Below, piece by piece: positions 41,002 through 48,882 of a stretch of DNA of 63,361 nt (the stretch's first letter is position 1; every line of letters starts with the position of its first letter). This DNA is from an uncultured Eubacteriales bacterium (lineage in GTDB: Bacteria; Bacillota; Clostridia; Saccharofermentanales; UBA5734). The notes beneath the pieces were generated by a model, which saw only the letters and a program-made list of their open reading frames with translations, ran no database searches and was not told where the DNA came from. A program made the position numbers and the translations under genes. Where the stretch lies: positions 1-63,361 of the forward strand of contig CAILLO010000011.1 in the NCBI GenBank assembly GCA_903835065.1, in the 5' to 3' direction.

Positions 41002-42759
41002 ATGCATCTGAACCGCATCTGGGACCAGCCCGGGGACGAACCGCAACGGGAGAAAATCCTGTTCGACCGCCCCCTCACCGAAACGATCTGCCTCGGCCGC
41101 GTGACGGTCCAGCCCGGCGAGAAGAGCCCGGAGGGCCTGCACCCCGACGAGGAGGAGATCTACGTGATCCTCTCGGGCCGCGCCAGCCTGCGCGTCGGCG
41201 ACGAGTCCCACGAGGTCGGAGGCGGCTGCGTCGCGTACGTGCCCAGGAACTTCGTCCACCAGATAACCTGCATCTCCCCCGAACCCCTGGTCTACCTGTA
41301 TTTCGCGAACTGGCCGGATACGGCTCGACAAAAGAAGGAGTGGAAGGAAATGGCGAAGAGTTTTGAAATGGTCTCCCGCAAGGTCCCGCAGGTGCATACG
41401 AAGTACCGCACGATCGTCACCGACATCCCGAACCAGCCGTCGCTCGACATCATCGCGGAGCTCCGCAAGTACGAGCCCCGGTCCATGTCCGGCCAGCCGC
41501 TGGTGGTCTGGGACCGCGCCGACGGCATCAACGTGTACGACCGCTACGGCAACAAGTGGCTGGACTTCAGCTCCGGCGTGCTGGTCACGAACTCGGGCCA
41601 CGGCAACCCCGCGGTCAAGCAGGCCATCCTCGACCAGGTCGAGCACGGCCTCCTGCACAACTACTGCTTCCCGAGCGAAGCCCGCATGAAGCTCACGAAG
41701 AAGCTATCCGAGATCGCGCCCGCGGGGCTCGACAAGGTGTTCCTGCTGACGACCGGCGGCGAGGCGACCGAGTGCGCGATCAAGCTCATGCGCACCTGGG
41801 GCCAGAAGATCTCCGGCGGCAAGAAGAAGATCAAGATCATCACCTTCGCCGACGACTTCCACGGCCGCACGATGGGTGCCCAGATGGCCGGCGGCTCGCC
41901 GAAGGGCAAGGTCTGGATCGTGAACCACGACCCCGACATGCACACCGTGCCGTTCCCGAACGCGTTCAAGTACGAGTGGGCCGACGAGTCCCGCGCCGAC
42001 TATTCGGACGACAAGTGCTGGTCGAACTGGCTCGCGTACCTCGACGAGCAGAAGATCGCCTACGACGACATCGCGGGCTTCATGCCCGAGTCCTTCCAGG
42101 GCGGGTGGGTGCAGCTCATGCCCGTCGGCTTCGTGAAGCGCCTGCGGAAGTTCTGCGACCAGCACGGCGCCCTGATCACCTTCGACGAGGTCCAGTCGGG
42201 CTTCGGCCGCTCGGGCAAGCTCTTCACGTACCAGCACTACGGCGTCGCGGCCGACCTCGTGTGCTGCGGCAAGGGCATCACCAGCTCGCTTCCGCTGTCC
42301 GCCGTCATCGGCCGCGCCGACGTCATGGACGTGTACGGGCCGAACGAGATGACCAGCACGCACACGGGCAATCCCGTCTGCGCCGAGGCCGCGCTGGCGA
42401 ACATCGAATACATGATGGCCAACGACCTGATCGGCAACGCCGCCCGGCTCGAGGGCATCTGCCGCACGTTCCTCAAGGGTCTCCAGAAGAAGCACGCGGA
42501 CGTCATCGGCTGCGTGTACGGCGTCGGCCTCGCCTGGGGCCTCGTTTTCACGCAGAAGGGCTCCAAGGAGATCGACCCCGACCTGGCCCACGACATCGTG
42601 CGCATCTCGGTCGAGAGCGGCCTCATGTTCTTCGCCCCCGTCGGCGCCGGCGCGACGATCAAGGTCGTCCCCCCGCTGGTCATCACCGAGGAGCCGCTGC
42701 GCGAAGGCCTCCAGGTGTTCGCCGACGCGATCGAGGCGGCGCTGGCCCTGAGGAAGTAG
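41002..42759 (+). CDS. Cupin fused to class III aminotransferase
   Basis: A 585-residue fusion. Residues ~1-105 form a cupin (PGEKSPEGLHPDEEEIYVIL, SGRASLRVGDESHEVGGG). Residues ~117-585 form a class III PLP aminotransferase: FLLTTGGEATECAIKLMRTW (phosphate loop), ITFDEVQSGFGRSGK (Asp binding PLP), and the PLP Lys in CCGKGITSSLPLSAVIGRAD. Inside the frame, ATG 41350 (MAKSFEMVSRK) is preceded by AAGGAG at about 9 bases. A free aminotransferase could therefore also be made from the same gene. It follows the AEC gene by 13 bases with AGGAGGAC upstream. It might transaminate a keto-sugar or keto-inositol made by the dehydrogenase; this is inference. Confidence 0.88.
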   Translation: MHLNRIWDQPGDEPQREKILFDRPLTETICLGRVTVQPGEKSPEGLHPDEEEIYVILSGRASLRVGDESHEVGGGCVAYVPRNFVHQITCISPEPLVYLYFANWPDTARQKKEWKEMAKSFEMVSRKVPQVHTKYRTIVTDIPNQPSLDIIAELRKYEPRSMSGQPLVVWDRADGINVYDRYGNKWLDFSSGVLVTNSGHGNPAVKQAILDQVEHGLLHNYCFPSEARMKLTKKLSEIAPAGLDKVFLLTTGGEATECAIKLMRTWGQKISGGKKKIKIITFADDFHGRTMGAQMAGGSPKGKVWIVNHDPDMHTVPFPNAFKYEWADESRADYSDDKCWSNWLAYLDEQKIAYDDIAGFMPESFQGGWVQLMPVGFVKRLRKFCDQHGALITFDEVQSGFGRSGKLFTYQHYGVAADLVCCGKGITSSLPLSAVIGRADVMDVYGPNEMTSTHTGNPVCAEAALANIEYMMANDLIGNAARLEGICRTFLKGLQKKHADVIGCVYGVGLAWGLVFTQKGSKEIDPDLAHDIVRISVESGLMFFAPVGAGATIKVVPPLVITEEPLREGLQVFADAIEAALALRK

Positions 42760-42822
42760 GGCGCACGATTCGCCACGAGAGGTTCGGCAGACCGCAGGGA
42801 ATCCATGCATGCCGAGTCCCCG

Positions 42823-42868
42823 CCGAAGTCCCGTCGAAGCCGCTCCCAAGGCTTCGGGGGGACTTCGG
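42823..42868 (+). terminator. Terminator-like hairpin after the cupin-aminotransferase gene
   Basis: The outer stem is CCGAAGTCCC (42823-42832) / GGGACTTCGG (42859-42868). The inner stem is CGAAGCC / GGCTTCG. Its left arm and loop (GAAGTCCCGTCGAAGCCG) resemble those of the hairpin at 45128. Confidence 0.65.
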
Positions 42869-43007
42869 CTTCGCATTCGTCCCTTCGAATGCCCTGCAAT
42901 GGTATGAAAACCGCCTACAAAAGGCAAAGTACTCCTGCTAGAATCAATCCATCGTGTTCCATCCCGTCTGGATCGGCTGTTCCGCTTCGGCGAAGGGGAG
43001 AGTATCG

Positions 43008-44822
43008 ATGGACAAGAAGACGAAGGAACGGATTCCAGGACCAGGACTCGAGGAGTGCCTGGACCAGATGTTCTTGGTCTCCGATTCCTCGACGTCTCTG
43101 CCGGACGACGCCAAGGAGCGTTCCCGCTGCATGGCGTGGGCGAAGAGGACCTGGTCGCGCATGAAGCGCTCCCGCGTGACCCTGTGCGTCTTCCTGGCGA
43201 TCTTCTTCGCCCTTGTCTGGCGGCTCGGTTCCTATCCCGCCTACTTCAACGACATCGTCGAACACATGATCCACGTGCAGGCCGACAAGATCTTCGACCA
43301 CATCGACGCTTCGAAGATCGTGACGTGGACCTGGACTGCGATGTACACCCATCAGGCATACACTTCACCGGTGTACTCGTTCTTCATCGATGCAGGCCTT
43401 CGGCTCTTCGGACTGACGCTCTTGGGCGTCAGGATCTTCCCCGCCCTGTTCGAATTCCTGGCGCTGCTGCTTGCCTACTTCGGATTGAAGAAATTCCTTC
43501 CTCGCAACCTTATCCTCATCTTCCTCGCGCTTCTCGCCCTATCCCCCTGGCATCTGCTCTACGCAAGGTCCGGTGGCATCTTCGGCGTCAGCACGGGCAT
43601 GTATCTGATTGCCGTCTCGATGCTGCTCCTGATGCACGGACGCACGCGTTCTCTGGCCTTCGCGATCGCCGCGGGCCTGTCCGTCGCCCTTCTGCCCTAT
43701 GGATACGTGGCATTGAGGCTCATTTTCCTGGTCCTGATCGTGATCGCCTTCTATGCCTCGTTCCGGATCGACAGGACGAATTCCATCGTCTTCTTCTCGA
43801 CCGTCGCGCTCGTCGTGTCCATCCAGCTCTCCGGATATCCGGACTCCTTCAAGCAGTTCTTCAATGCACGCGGAGAAGCCCTGAACAATATCGCGAAGTC
43901 ATCCGACGGCTCGTACAACATCCCTCTTCTGATCGAGATGCTGAAGCGGAACGTGGGGTGCCTGTACAACCAGCTTCTGGGATTCAACGACAGCAAGCAC
44001 TACCTGAACGTGAACATCGCCAACAGCTTCTATACCGGCGATGTCGTCCTCTATCCCAAATTCCTCGTGCCCTTCCTTCTGCTCGGGATCGCCTTCTGCC
44101 TCTATCACCTGATCTTCAAGCGGAAGGCGCTTCCCGGCCTGCTGCTCCTCCTCTTCGGGATCGGTCTCGTACCCGGGCTCATGGCGGGCATCGGACTGCC
44201 CAATCTGTCCCGCTCGATGCTGCTCCTTGCACCCGTCTACCTGCTGATCGCCTACGGAATCTATCATTCCTTCGCGCTGCTGCAGTCGGTGCTTTCGCCA
44301 TGGAAGCCCCGTCTCGTCCCCATCCTCCTGATTCTGGCGGTCCTCGCGACCTCCATGTACCAGCTCTACAACTACTTCGACTACACCAAGGACGAGGGAG
44401 CGAAGAATGTCGTCCAGCACAGGATCTTCACGGACGTGATCCAGACCTTCGTTCGCGAATATCCAGGCAAGACGATCCTGTACCACGACGCCTCTCCGTT
44501 CTATGTCTACAGTTATGTCCTCATGGAGTGGGTGGGACAGGACGAAATCCGCACGCTGCTGGACGACGGCCGTCTGACCTTCGTCCGTCAGGATTCGGCG
44601 GATTGGGTCCACAAACGGGTCCAGGCAGGCCAGTTCGACCTGATCATCAGCATGGACCCGAAGACCCTCGAGAGAATCTACCCGGAAGTGACAAACATGT
44701 TCTGCGACAAGGAAGACGGCTATTCGATCTACACGACCGACCCCTCTATCGAGAAGGATCTGTTCCTGCCCGCTCCGACTTCGACCCCTGTGCCTTCGAC
44801 CACGCTCGTTCCAGCGGGTTGA
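43008..44822 (+). CDS. Polytopic glycosyltransferase-like membrane protein (GT39/PMT-like)
   Basis: A 604-residue protein. After a soluble N-terminus of about 60 residues come about eleven membrane helices. A first outer loop (SYPAYFNDIVEHMIHVQADK) carries acidic residues like the catalytic loop of GT-C enzymes, and a soluble C-terminal domain of about 140 residues follows (IQTFVREYPGKTILYHDASP). The layout is that of PMT/ArnT-like lipid-linked sugar transferases; the sugar and acceptor are unknown. The ATG at 43008 follows GAAGGGGAGAG. The gene is visibly more A/T-rich than its neighbours, which may reflect transfer. It ends in a Pro/Thr-rich tail. Confidence 0.75.
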   Translation: MDKKTKERIPGPGLEECLDQMFLVSDSSTSLPDDAKERSRCMAWAKRTWSRMKRSRVTLCVFLAIFFALVWRLGSYPAYFNDIVEHMIHVQADKIFDHIDASKIVTWTWTAMYTHQAYTSPVYSFFIDAGLRLFGLTLLGVRIFPALFEFLALLLAYFGLKKFLPRNLILIFLALLALSPWHLLYARSGGIFGVSTGMYLIAVSMLLLMHGRTRSLAFAIAAGLSVALLPYGYVALRLIFLVLIVIAFYASFRIDRTNSIVFFSTVALVVSIQLSGYPDSFKQFFNARGEALNNIAKSSDGSYNIPLLIEMLKRNVGCLYNQLLGFNDSKHYLNVNIANSFYTGDVVLYPKFLVPFLLLGIAFCLYHLIFKRKALPGLLLLLFGIGLVPGLMAGIGLPNLSRSMLLLAPVYLLIAYGIYHSFALLQSVLSPWKPRLVPILLILAVLATSMYQLYNYFDYTKDEGAKNVVQHRIFTDVIQTFVREYPGKTILYHDASPFYVYSYVLMEWVGQDEIRTLLDDGRLTFVRQDSADWVHKRVQAGQFDLIISMDPKTLERIYPEVTNMFCDKEDGYSIYTTDPSIEKDLFLPAPTSTPVPSTTLVPAG

Positions 44823-44825
44823 AGG

Positions 44826-44981
44826 CTACTTAGCCGCCCCGAAGTCCGCGAATTGCAGGGACGGGACCGCCGTCAGCCGACCCTCGCAGATTCCGGCGTG
44901 GACCATGTACCGATTGATCGTACCGAGCTCGATGGCGAGCCGTGCTTTCAGGGTGAGAATCAGGTCCGGATTTCCTTTCAT
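44826..44981 (-). pseudogene. N-terminal fragment of a bacterioferritin/ferritin-like gene
   Basis: The minus-strand frame starts at ATG 44981 with AAAGGA nine bases before it and encodes 51 residues. The first ~35 (MKGNPDLILTLKARLAIELG, TINRYMVHAGICEG) match the first helix of bacterioferritins (MKGN...LL..EL.AINQYFLHA.MCE). The sequence then loses similarity and stops at TAG 44826. The rest of the roughly 155-residue gene is absent. The intact start suggests recent loss; a real 51-residue peptide is possible but unlikely. Confidence 0.6.
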
Positions 44982-45015
44982 GCGAACTTATCCTTTCGGC
45001 TGCCCGGCCCCGACG

Positions 45016-45104
45016 CGGCCACGAGGTGTCGTCCATCGCCCTGCTGCCGCTCCCGACGGGAGCGCAGTTGCCGCCGGAGATGAAGCTGGAATTCGGGAAC
45101 TACC
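45016..45104 (+). repeat. 89-bp duplicate of the start of the epimerase-like gene (copy 1)
   Basis: This segment matches 46424-46512 at 87 of 89 positions (two C/T differences, offset 1,408). In the gene it encodes about residues 30-58 (HEVSSIALPPLPTGAQLPPE and on). Here it lies in no open gene, so it is a partial duplicate. Confidence 0.9.
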
Positions 45105-45127
45105 ACCCCGTCGGAATCCTCGGATCC

Positions 45128-45173
45128 CGGAAGTCCCGTCGGAGCCGTCTCGTCGGCCCCGGCGGGACTTCCG
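45128..45173 (+). terminator. Eleven-pair hairpin CGGAAGTCCCG / CGGGACTTCCG
   Basis: The arms are 45128-45138 and 45163-45173, with a 24-base loop and no T-run. Its left half (GGAAGTCCCGTCGGAGCCG) is close to that of the hairpin at 42823, as if the two were copies of one element. Confidence 0.5.
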
Positions 45174-45254
45174 TTACGCGTCCGGTCCCGAATCCGCCCT
45201 CCCGACCCCGTTTTTCGGCATGGAGCCGGAGTACTTTATGGTATATGACAGCCC

Positions 45255-45272
45255 GGAGGAACGGGTTCCTCC
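45255..45272 (+). promoter_or_regulatory. Leader stem-loop GGAGGAAC-GG-GTTCCTCC before the RsgI-like gene
   Basis: A perfect 8-pair stem with a 2-base loop, directly before the ribosome site (AAAGGAAAGGA) of the gene at 45291. It could control translation or mRNA stability. Confidence 0.45.
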
Positions 45273-45290
45273 AAAGGAAAGGATGACCGC

Positions 45291-46193
45291 ATGAAACGGA
45301 AAAGAGAAGGCATCGCCTCGCTGGTCGTCGCCGCGGCGCTCGTGGTCGCGATCCCGCTGTACTTCGTGGTCCTCGCCCCGCTGCTGAATCAGGGCTCCAG
45401 GCAGGTCGCCGCCGAGAGCCGCATCGTCACGGTCGACATCAACCCAAGCATCCAGCTGACCGTCGGCGCCGACGACAAGGTCCTCGCGACGAAAGCCCTG
45501 AACCAGGATGCCGTCAAGCTGCTCGCGACCCTCGACCTCAAGGGCCTTGCCGCGTCCGACGCCGTACAGACGATCGTCGCCGCCGCCGTCACGCTCGGCT
45601 ACATCGACCCCGCCGCGACCGACACCTACGTCGCGATCGCCGTCGAGGACAACGACGACACGAGCCAGGCCGACGAGCAGAAGCTCGAGACCGGCCTCAA
45701 GACGTCCGCCGAGCAGGGGCTCCAGCAGAAGGGCGCCCACTGCACCGTCGACGTCGCCGAATTCGTGCACGCCCGCATCAGCGAAGCCGCGAAGCTCGAC
45801 ATCTCCGCCGGCCGCCTGAACCTCATCGACCGCCTCGCCGCCGCGCTCGGCCAGACCCGCGAACAGGTCCTGGCCCAGTACCAGAACGCGAGCGTCAAGC
45901 AGATCATGAAGGTCCTCAACGCCGCGAACGGCAACGGCAACGACGTGTCCGCCACGCCGGGCGACAAGGGCAACGGGAACGGCAAGGGGAACGGCAACGG
46001 AAACGGCAACGGGGACGGCGTGACGGCCGACCCGACCTCCGGCGCGACGGCTGAACCCACTCTGGCCGCGAGCGCCACCGCGACGCCCCTGCCGACCGCG
46101 ACGCCCACGCCCCTGCCGACCGCGACGCCCACGCCCAAGCCCACGCCCAAGCCAACGGTCACCCCGGACGTCGTCGGCAGCGCCACGAAGTAG
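45291..46193 (+). CDS. RsgI-like extracytoplasmic protein without the anti-sigma domain
   Basis: A 300-residue protein. It starts with a basic segment and one membrane helix (ASLVVAAALVVAIPLYFVVL), followed by VTVDINPSIQLTV, the hallmark of the RsgI (anti-sigma-I factor) outer domain, to about residue 215. Then come a GN-repeat (GNGNGKGNGNGNGNG) and a Pro/Thr-rich tail. Classic RsgI has a cytoplasmic sigma-binding domain before the helix; here only about ten residues precede it, so sigma control is doubtful. It may be a wall-associated sensor or structural protein. AAAGGAAAGGA precedes the ATG. No sigI gene is nearby. Confidence 0.75.
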   Translation: MKRKREGIASLVVAAALVVAIPLYFVVLAPLLNQGSRQVAAESRIVTVDINPSIQLTVGADDKVLATKALNQDAVKLLATLDLKGLAASDAVQTIVAAAVTLGYIDPAATDTYVAIAVEDNDDTSQADEQKLETGLKTSAEQGLQQKGAHCTVDVAEFVHARISEAAKLDISAGRLNLIDRLAAALGQTREQVLAQYQNASVKQIMKVLNAANGNGNDVSATPGDKGNGNGKGNGNGNGNGDGVTADPTSGATAEPTLAASATATPLPTATPTPLPTATPTPKPTPKPTVTPDVVGSATK

Positions 46194-46207
46194 ACGGGCG
46201 CCAGGGA

Positions 46208-46223
46208 GAGGGGACGTCCCCTC
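46208..46223. repeat. Perfect 16-bp palindrome GAGGGGACGTCCCCTC
   Basis: It lies just after the RsgI-like gene and before its terminator. It could be the first of two tandem hairpins ending the transcript. Confidence 0.5.
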
Positions 46224-46231
46224 GTCCGAGA

Positions 46232-46264
46232 GGGTCTCGCCGGCGACCGGCGGGGCCCTTTTCC
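46232..46264 (+). terminator. Intrinsic terminator of the RsgI-like gene
   Basis: GGGTCTCGCCG (46232-46242) pairs with CGGCGGGGCCC (46248-46258), including two G-U pairs, and is followed by TTTTCC. Confidence 0.8.
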
Positions 46265-46337
46265 GTGCACGGGAATCCGCGCGGACCCGGCGCGGAGTGC
46301 CATACTGGAGAGGGTGTCCGCGCCCGGAGGGGTGCAC

Positions 46338-47366
46338 ATGGAAAGAGGCATCGGCATGAAGGTCTTCATGGTCGGAGGGACGGGGCTGCTCGGCAGCGAA
46401 GCGGCGAAGGAACTGATCCGGCTCGGCCACGAGGTGTCGTCCATCGCCCTGCCGCCGCTCCCGACGGGAGCGCAGCTGCCGCCGGAGATGAAGCTGGAAT
46501 TCGGGAACTACCTCGAACTGTCGGACGACGACGTCCGCCGGCACATGGCGAGCTGCGAGGGCTTCGTCTTCGCCGCGGGCGTCGACGAGCGCGTCGAGGG
46601 GCCGCCGCCGATCTACGACATGTTCCGGAAGTTCAACATCGACCCGCTCGAGCGCCTGCTGCGCCTCGCGAAGGAGTCCGGCGTGAAGCACGCCGTCCTC
46701 TGCGGGTCGTATTTCGCGTACTTCGACCGCGTCTGGCCGGAACTGGATCTCGCGAAGCACCACCCGTACATCCGCAGCCGCGTCGACCAGGCGAGGGTGG
46801 CCCTCGGGTTCGCCGGGCCCGGCTTCGACGTCGCCGTGCTGGAACTGCCCTATATCTTCGGCACGCAACCTGGCCGCAAGCCGGTCTGGGTCTTCCTGGT
46901 CGAGCAGATCCGCGGCATGAAGGGCCGGACGGTATACCCTCGCGGCGGCACCACCATGGTGACCGTGCGCCAGGTCGGGCAGACGGTCGCCGGCGCGCTC
47001 GAGCGCAACCGGGGAGGGACGAACATCCCGGTCGGCTGGTACAACCTGAAGTGGACCGAGTTCCTGGCCGTCGTCCACAAGTACATGGGGATGCCCGGCC
47101 GCAAGGTCGTCACGCTCCCCGAATGGGTCTACGCGCTCGCCATGCGCGGCATCGTGAAGCAGCAGAAGAAGGCCGGACACGAGGGCGGCCTCGACATGGT
47201 CCCCTTCGCGAAGGTCATGTGCGCGGAGTGCTTCATCGACAAGGGCCCGATCGAGGCGCTGGGCGTCACGCCCGACGACCTCGACGCGGCGATCGGCGCG
47301 TCGATCCGGCTGTGCCTCGACATCCTCGACGGCCGGACCGAGACCGTCGGCATGAAGGGCGAATAG
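46338..47366 (+). CDS. NAD(P)-dependent epimerase/reductase-like protein
   Basis: A 342-residue protein of the extended SDR/NmrA-like type. The Rossmann motif is GGTGLLGSEAAKELIR near residue 12, followed by SCEGFVFAAGVDE and KHAVLCGSYFAYF. The C-terminal half is substrate-binding (NIPVGWYNLKWTEFLAVVHK). The ATG at 46338 has GGAGG about 9 bases before it; ATG 46356 is an alternative. Codons ~30-58 are duplicated at 45016-45104 upstream. The gene ends before a bidirectional terminator. The substrate is unknown. Confidence 0.8.
   Translation: MERGIGMKVFMVGGTGLLGSEAAKELIRLGHEVSSIALPPLPTGAQLPPEMKLEFGNYLELSDDDVRRHMASCEGFVFAAGVDERVEGPPPIYDMFRKFNIDPLERLLRLAKESGVKHAVLCGSYFAYFDRVWPELDLAKHHPYIRSRVDQARVALGFAGPGFDVAVLELPYIFGTQPGRKPVWVFLVEQIRGMKGRTVYPRGGTTMVTVRQVGQTVAGALERNRGGTNIPVGWYNLKWTEFLAVVHKYMGMPGRKVVTLPEWVYALAMRGIVKQQKKAGHEGGLDMVPFAKVMCAECFIDKGPIEALGVTPDDLDAAIGASIRLCLDILDGRTETVGMKGE
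46424..46512 (+). repeat. 89-bp segment duplicated at 45016-45104 (copy 2, inside the epimerase-like gene)
   Basis: The in-gene copy, with two transitions relative to copy 1. It contains the self-complementary stretch CGCTCCCGACGGGAGCG. Confidence 0.9.
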
Positions 47367-47398
47367 GCCGGGCGCGCCCCGCTCGCGCATCGCGCGAA

Positions 47399-47430
47399 AG
47401 GACCCCGCCGGAATCGTCCGACGGGGTCCT
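47399..47430. terminator. Bidirectional terminator hairpin between convergent genes
   Basis: AGGACCCCGCCGG (47399-47411) pairs with CCGACGGGGTCCT (47418-47430), with one mismatch and a 6-base loop. It lies between the epimerase-like gene and the convergent aldo/keto reductase gene. Confidence 0.7.
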
Positions 47431-47457
47431 CGTTCGTCTGGCCTTGGCTCCCGCTCC

Positions 47458-48588
47458 TCAGCCGAGGGCGGCGTGGCTCTCCTTGAGCTGGTCGCGGATC
47501 TTCAGGTGCTGCGGGCACTTGGTCTCGCACTCGCCGCACTCGGTGCAGGCCGCGGCGTTCTTGCCCCGGAACCACGGCATCTTCCCGATCATCGCGTAGT
47601 TCTTGCGCGCGAGCTCGGTCAGCCCGTAGACCTTGTGGTAGTTCATCTGCTCGAACACGAACGGGATGTTGACCTCGAACGGGCAGGGCATGCAGTACTC
47701 GCAGCCCGTGCAGTACAGGTCGGACAGCGTCTTCATCTCCTCGGCCATCTTCACGATGCCCTCGTGCTCTGCAGGGGAGAGGGGCGTCAGGCGCGACACG
47801 GTCGCCGCGTTCTCGAGCAGCTGCGGCATCGCGCTCATGCCGGACAGCAGGATGTCGACGTTCGGGTTGGTCGCGACGAACCGGAGGCCCAGTTCCGCGG
47901 ACGCGCTGACCTCAATGCCGCACTTCTCGATCAGCTCCTTGGGCAGCCCCGAGATCCGTCCGCCGCCGAGCGGCCCCATGACGGTCACGCCGAGCCCCTT
48001 CGCCTTCGCGTGGGCCATCCCGGCCTCGTTGCTGCGGTCGAGCACGTTGTACTGGCACAGTACCGTCTCGAAGTACCCGGTGTCGACGAGCCGGATCATG
48101 TCTTCGGGCTTCTCCGAGTGGAAGGAGAACGAGACGTGACGGATCAGGCCCTCGGATTTCGCCTTCACGGCTTCCGCGTGCCAGCCCGCGCGCTTCTCGA
48201 CTTCCATGAAACCGTCGTAGCTGACGCCGTGGTAGTGGTAGAAGTCGAGGTGGTCGGTGCCGAGGCGCGTGAGCTGCTCCTCGAGAATCCGCCGGTAGTC
48301 GCCCGGCTTCTTCACGCGATCCCCCGGGCACTTGGAGGACACGAGCACGCGGTCGCGCAGTCCCTGCAGCGCCTTGCCGAGGACGACCTCGCTCTGGCCG
48401 CCGTGGTAGAAGTAGGCCGTGTCGAAGTAGTTGATGCCGAGTTCATAGCCCTTGCGGAGCATCTCGATCGCGGCCTCCTCGTCGACCTGCTCCTTGCCGT
48501 CCTGGCCCAGCCGGGTCGGGAGACGCATGCAGCCGAAGCCGAGGCGGGAGACTCTTTCCTTGGTGTCGCCGAACGTCGTGTAGTTCAT
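47458..48588 (-). CDS. Aldo/keto reductase with C-terminal ferredoxin-like domain
   Basis: A 376-residue protein. Residues ~1-290 are the aldo/keto reductase barrel: FGCMRLPTRLG, DTAYFYHGGQSEVVLGKAL (catalytic Tyr), HLDFYHYHGVSYDG. Residues ~295-370 hold two Cys-rich 4Fe-4S-like motifs (CTGCEYCMPCP and CTECGECETKCPQHL). This is the known predicted-oxidoreductase subfamily of anaerobes. The ATG at 48588 has GGAGG before it. TATAAT lies on the minus strand at 48629-48624. Confidence 0.92.
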   Translation of the reverse strand: MNYTTFGDTKERVSRLGFGCMRLPTRLGQDGKEQVDEEAAIEMLRKGYELGINYFDTAYFYHGGQSEVVLGKALQGLRDRVLVSSKCPGDRVKKPGDYRRILEEQLTRLGTDHLDFYHYHGVSYDGFMEVEKRAGWHAEAVKAKSEGLIRHVSFSFHSEKPEDMIRLVDTGYFETVLCQYNVLDRSNEAGMAHAKAKGLGVTVMGPLGGGRISGLPKELIEKCGIEVSASAELGLRFVATNPNVDILLSGMSAMPQLLENAATVSRLTPLSPAEHEGIVKMAEEMKTLSDLYCTGCEYCMPCPFEVNIPFVFEQMNYHKVYGLTELARKNYAMIGKMPWFRGKNAAACTECGECETKCPQHLKIRDQLKESHAALG

Positions 48589-48623
48589 CGTATCCTCCAC
48601 CGGGCCATCTCGCCCGCACGCCG

Positions 48624-48629
48624 ATTATA
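48624..48629 (-). promoter_or_regulatory. TATAAT -10 box of the aldo/keto reductase gene
   Basis: A perfect -10 on the minus strand, with TTGTTC about 15 bases further upstream as a weak -35. Confidence 0.55.
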
Positions 48630-48740
48630 CCCCATGGAGGCGCCGAACAAGTAGACGCGATTTCCGAGCATGCGTGCGGGAAACCGACGATTCCGGAACC
48701 GCGAGGCTTGACGGGCGCATAGGAGGGTGGCAGGATGGCC

Positions 48741-48753
48741 TTGAGTGACTCAA
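48741..48753. promoter_or_regulatory. Palindrome TTGAGTGACTCAA overlapping the promoter of the XRE-bactofilin gene
   Basis: A perfect 6+1+6 palindrome eight bases before the -10 TAGAAT (48761-48766), so it covers the -35 region. It is a likely operator, perhaps for the XRE protein itself. Confidence 0.55.
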
Positions 48754-48760
48754 CCAATGG

Positions 48761-48766
48761 TAGAAT
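48761..48766 (+). promoter_or_regulatory. -10 box (TAGAAT) of the XRE-bactofilin gene
   Basis: TAGAAT about 117 bases before the ATG at 48883. The leader between them shows no clear structure. Confidence 0.5.
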
Positions 48767-48882
48767 CTGCCGACTCTCCCAATGCTCGATGGACTTTCGG
48801 CCTGTCCTGCTCCTACGATGGAGCCGTACCCCCGCCGTGCACCGGGTCCGCACCGATGCATCCGACCCCCAGGAGGCCCGCC

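Larger units (their letters stand above)
44823..45290. other. 468-base gap between genes holding gene remnants, a hairpin and the RsgI-like leader
   Basis: This stretch has no full gene. In order it holds a ferritin-like N-terminal fragment on the minus strand (44826-44981), an 89-bp copy of the epimerase-like gene start (45016-45104), an 11-pair hairpin (45128-45173), and a promoter/leader region with a GGAGGAAC-GG-GTTCCTCC stem-loop (45255-45272) before the next gene. Confidence 0.75.

Noticed and set aside
45930-46150. Tandem repeats in the RsgI-like gene as a CRISPR or regulatory repeat
   Set aside because: They are in frame and encode Gly-Asn and Pro-Thr low-complexity tails typical of surface proteins; there are no spacers.
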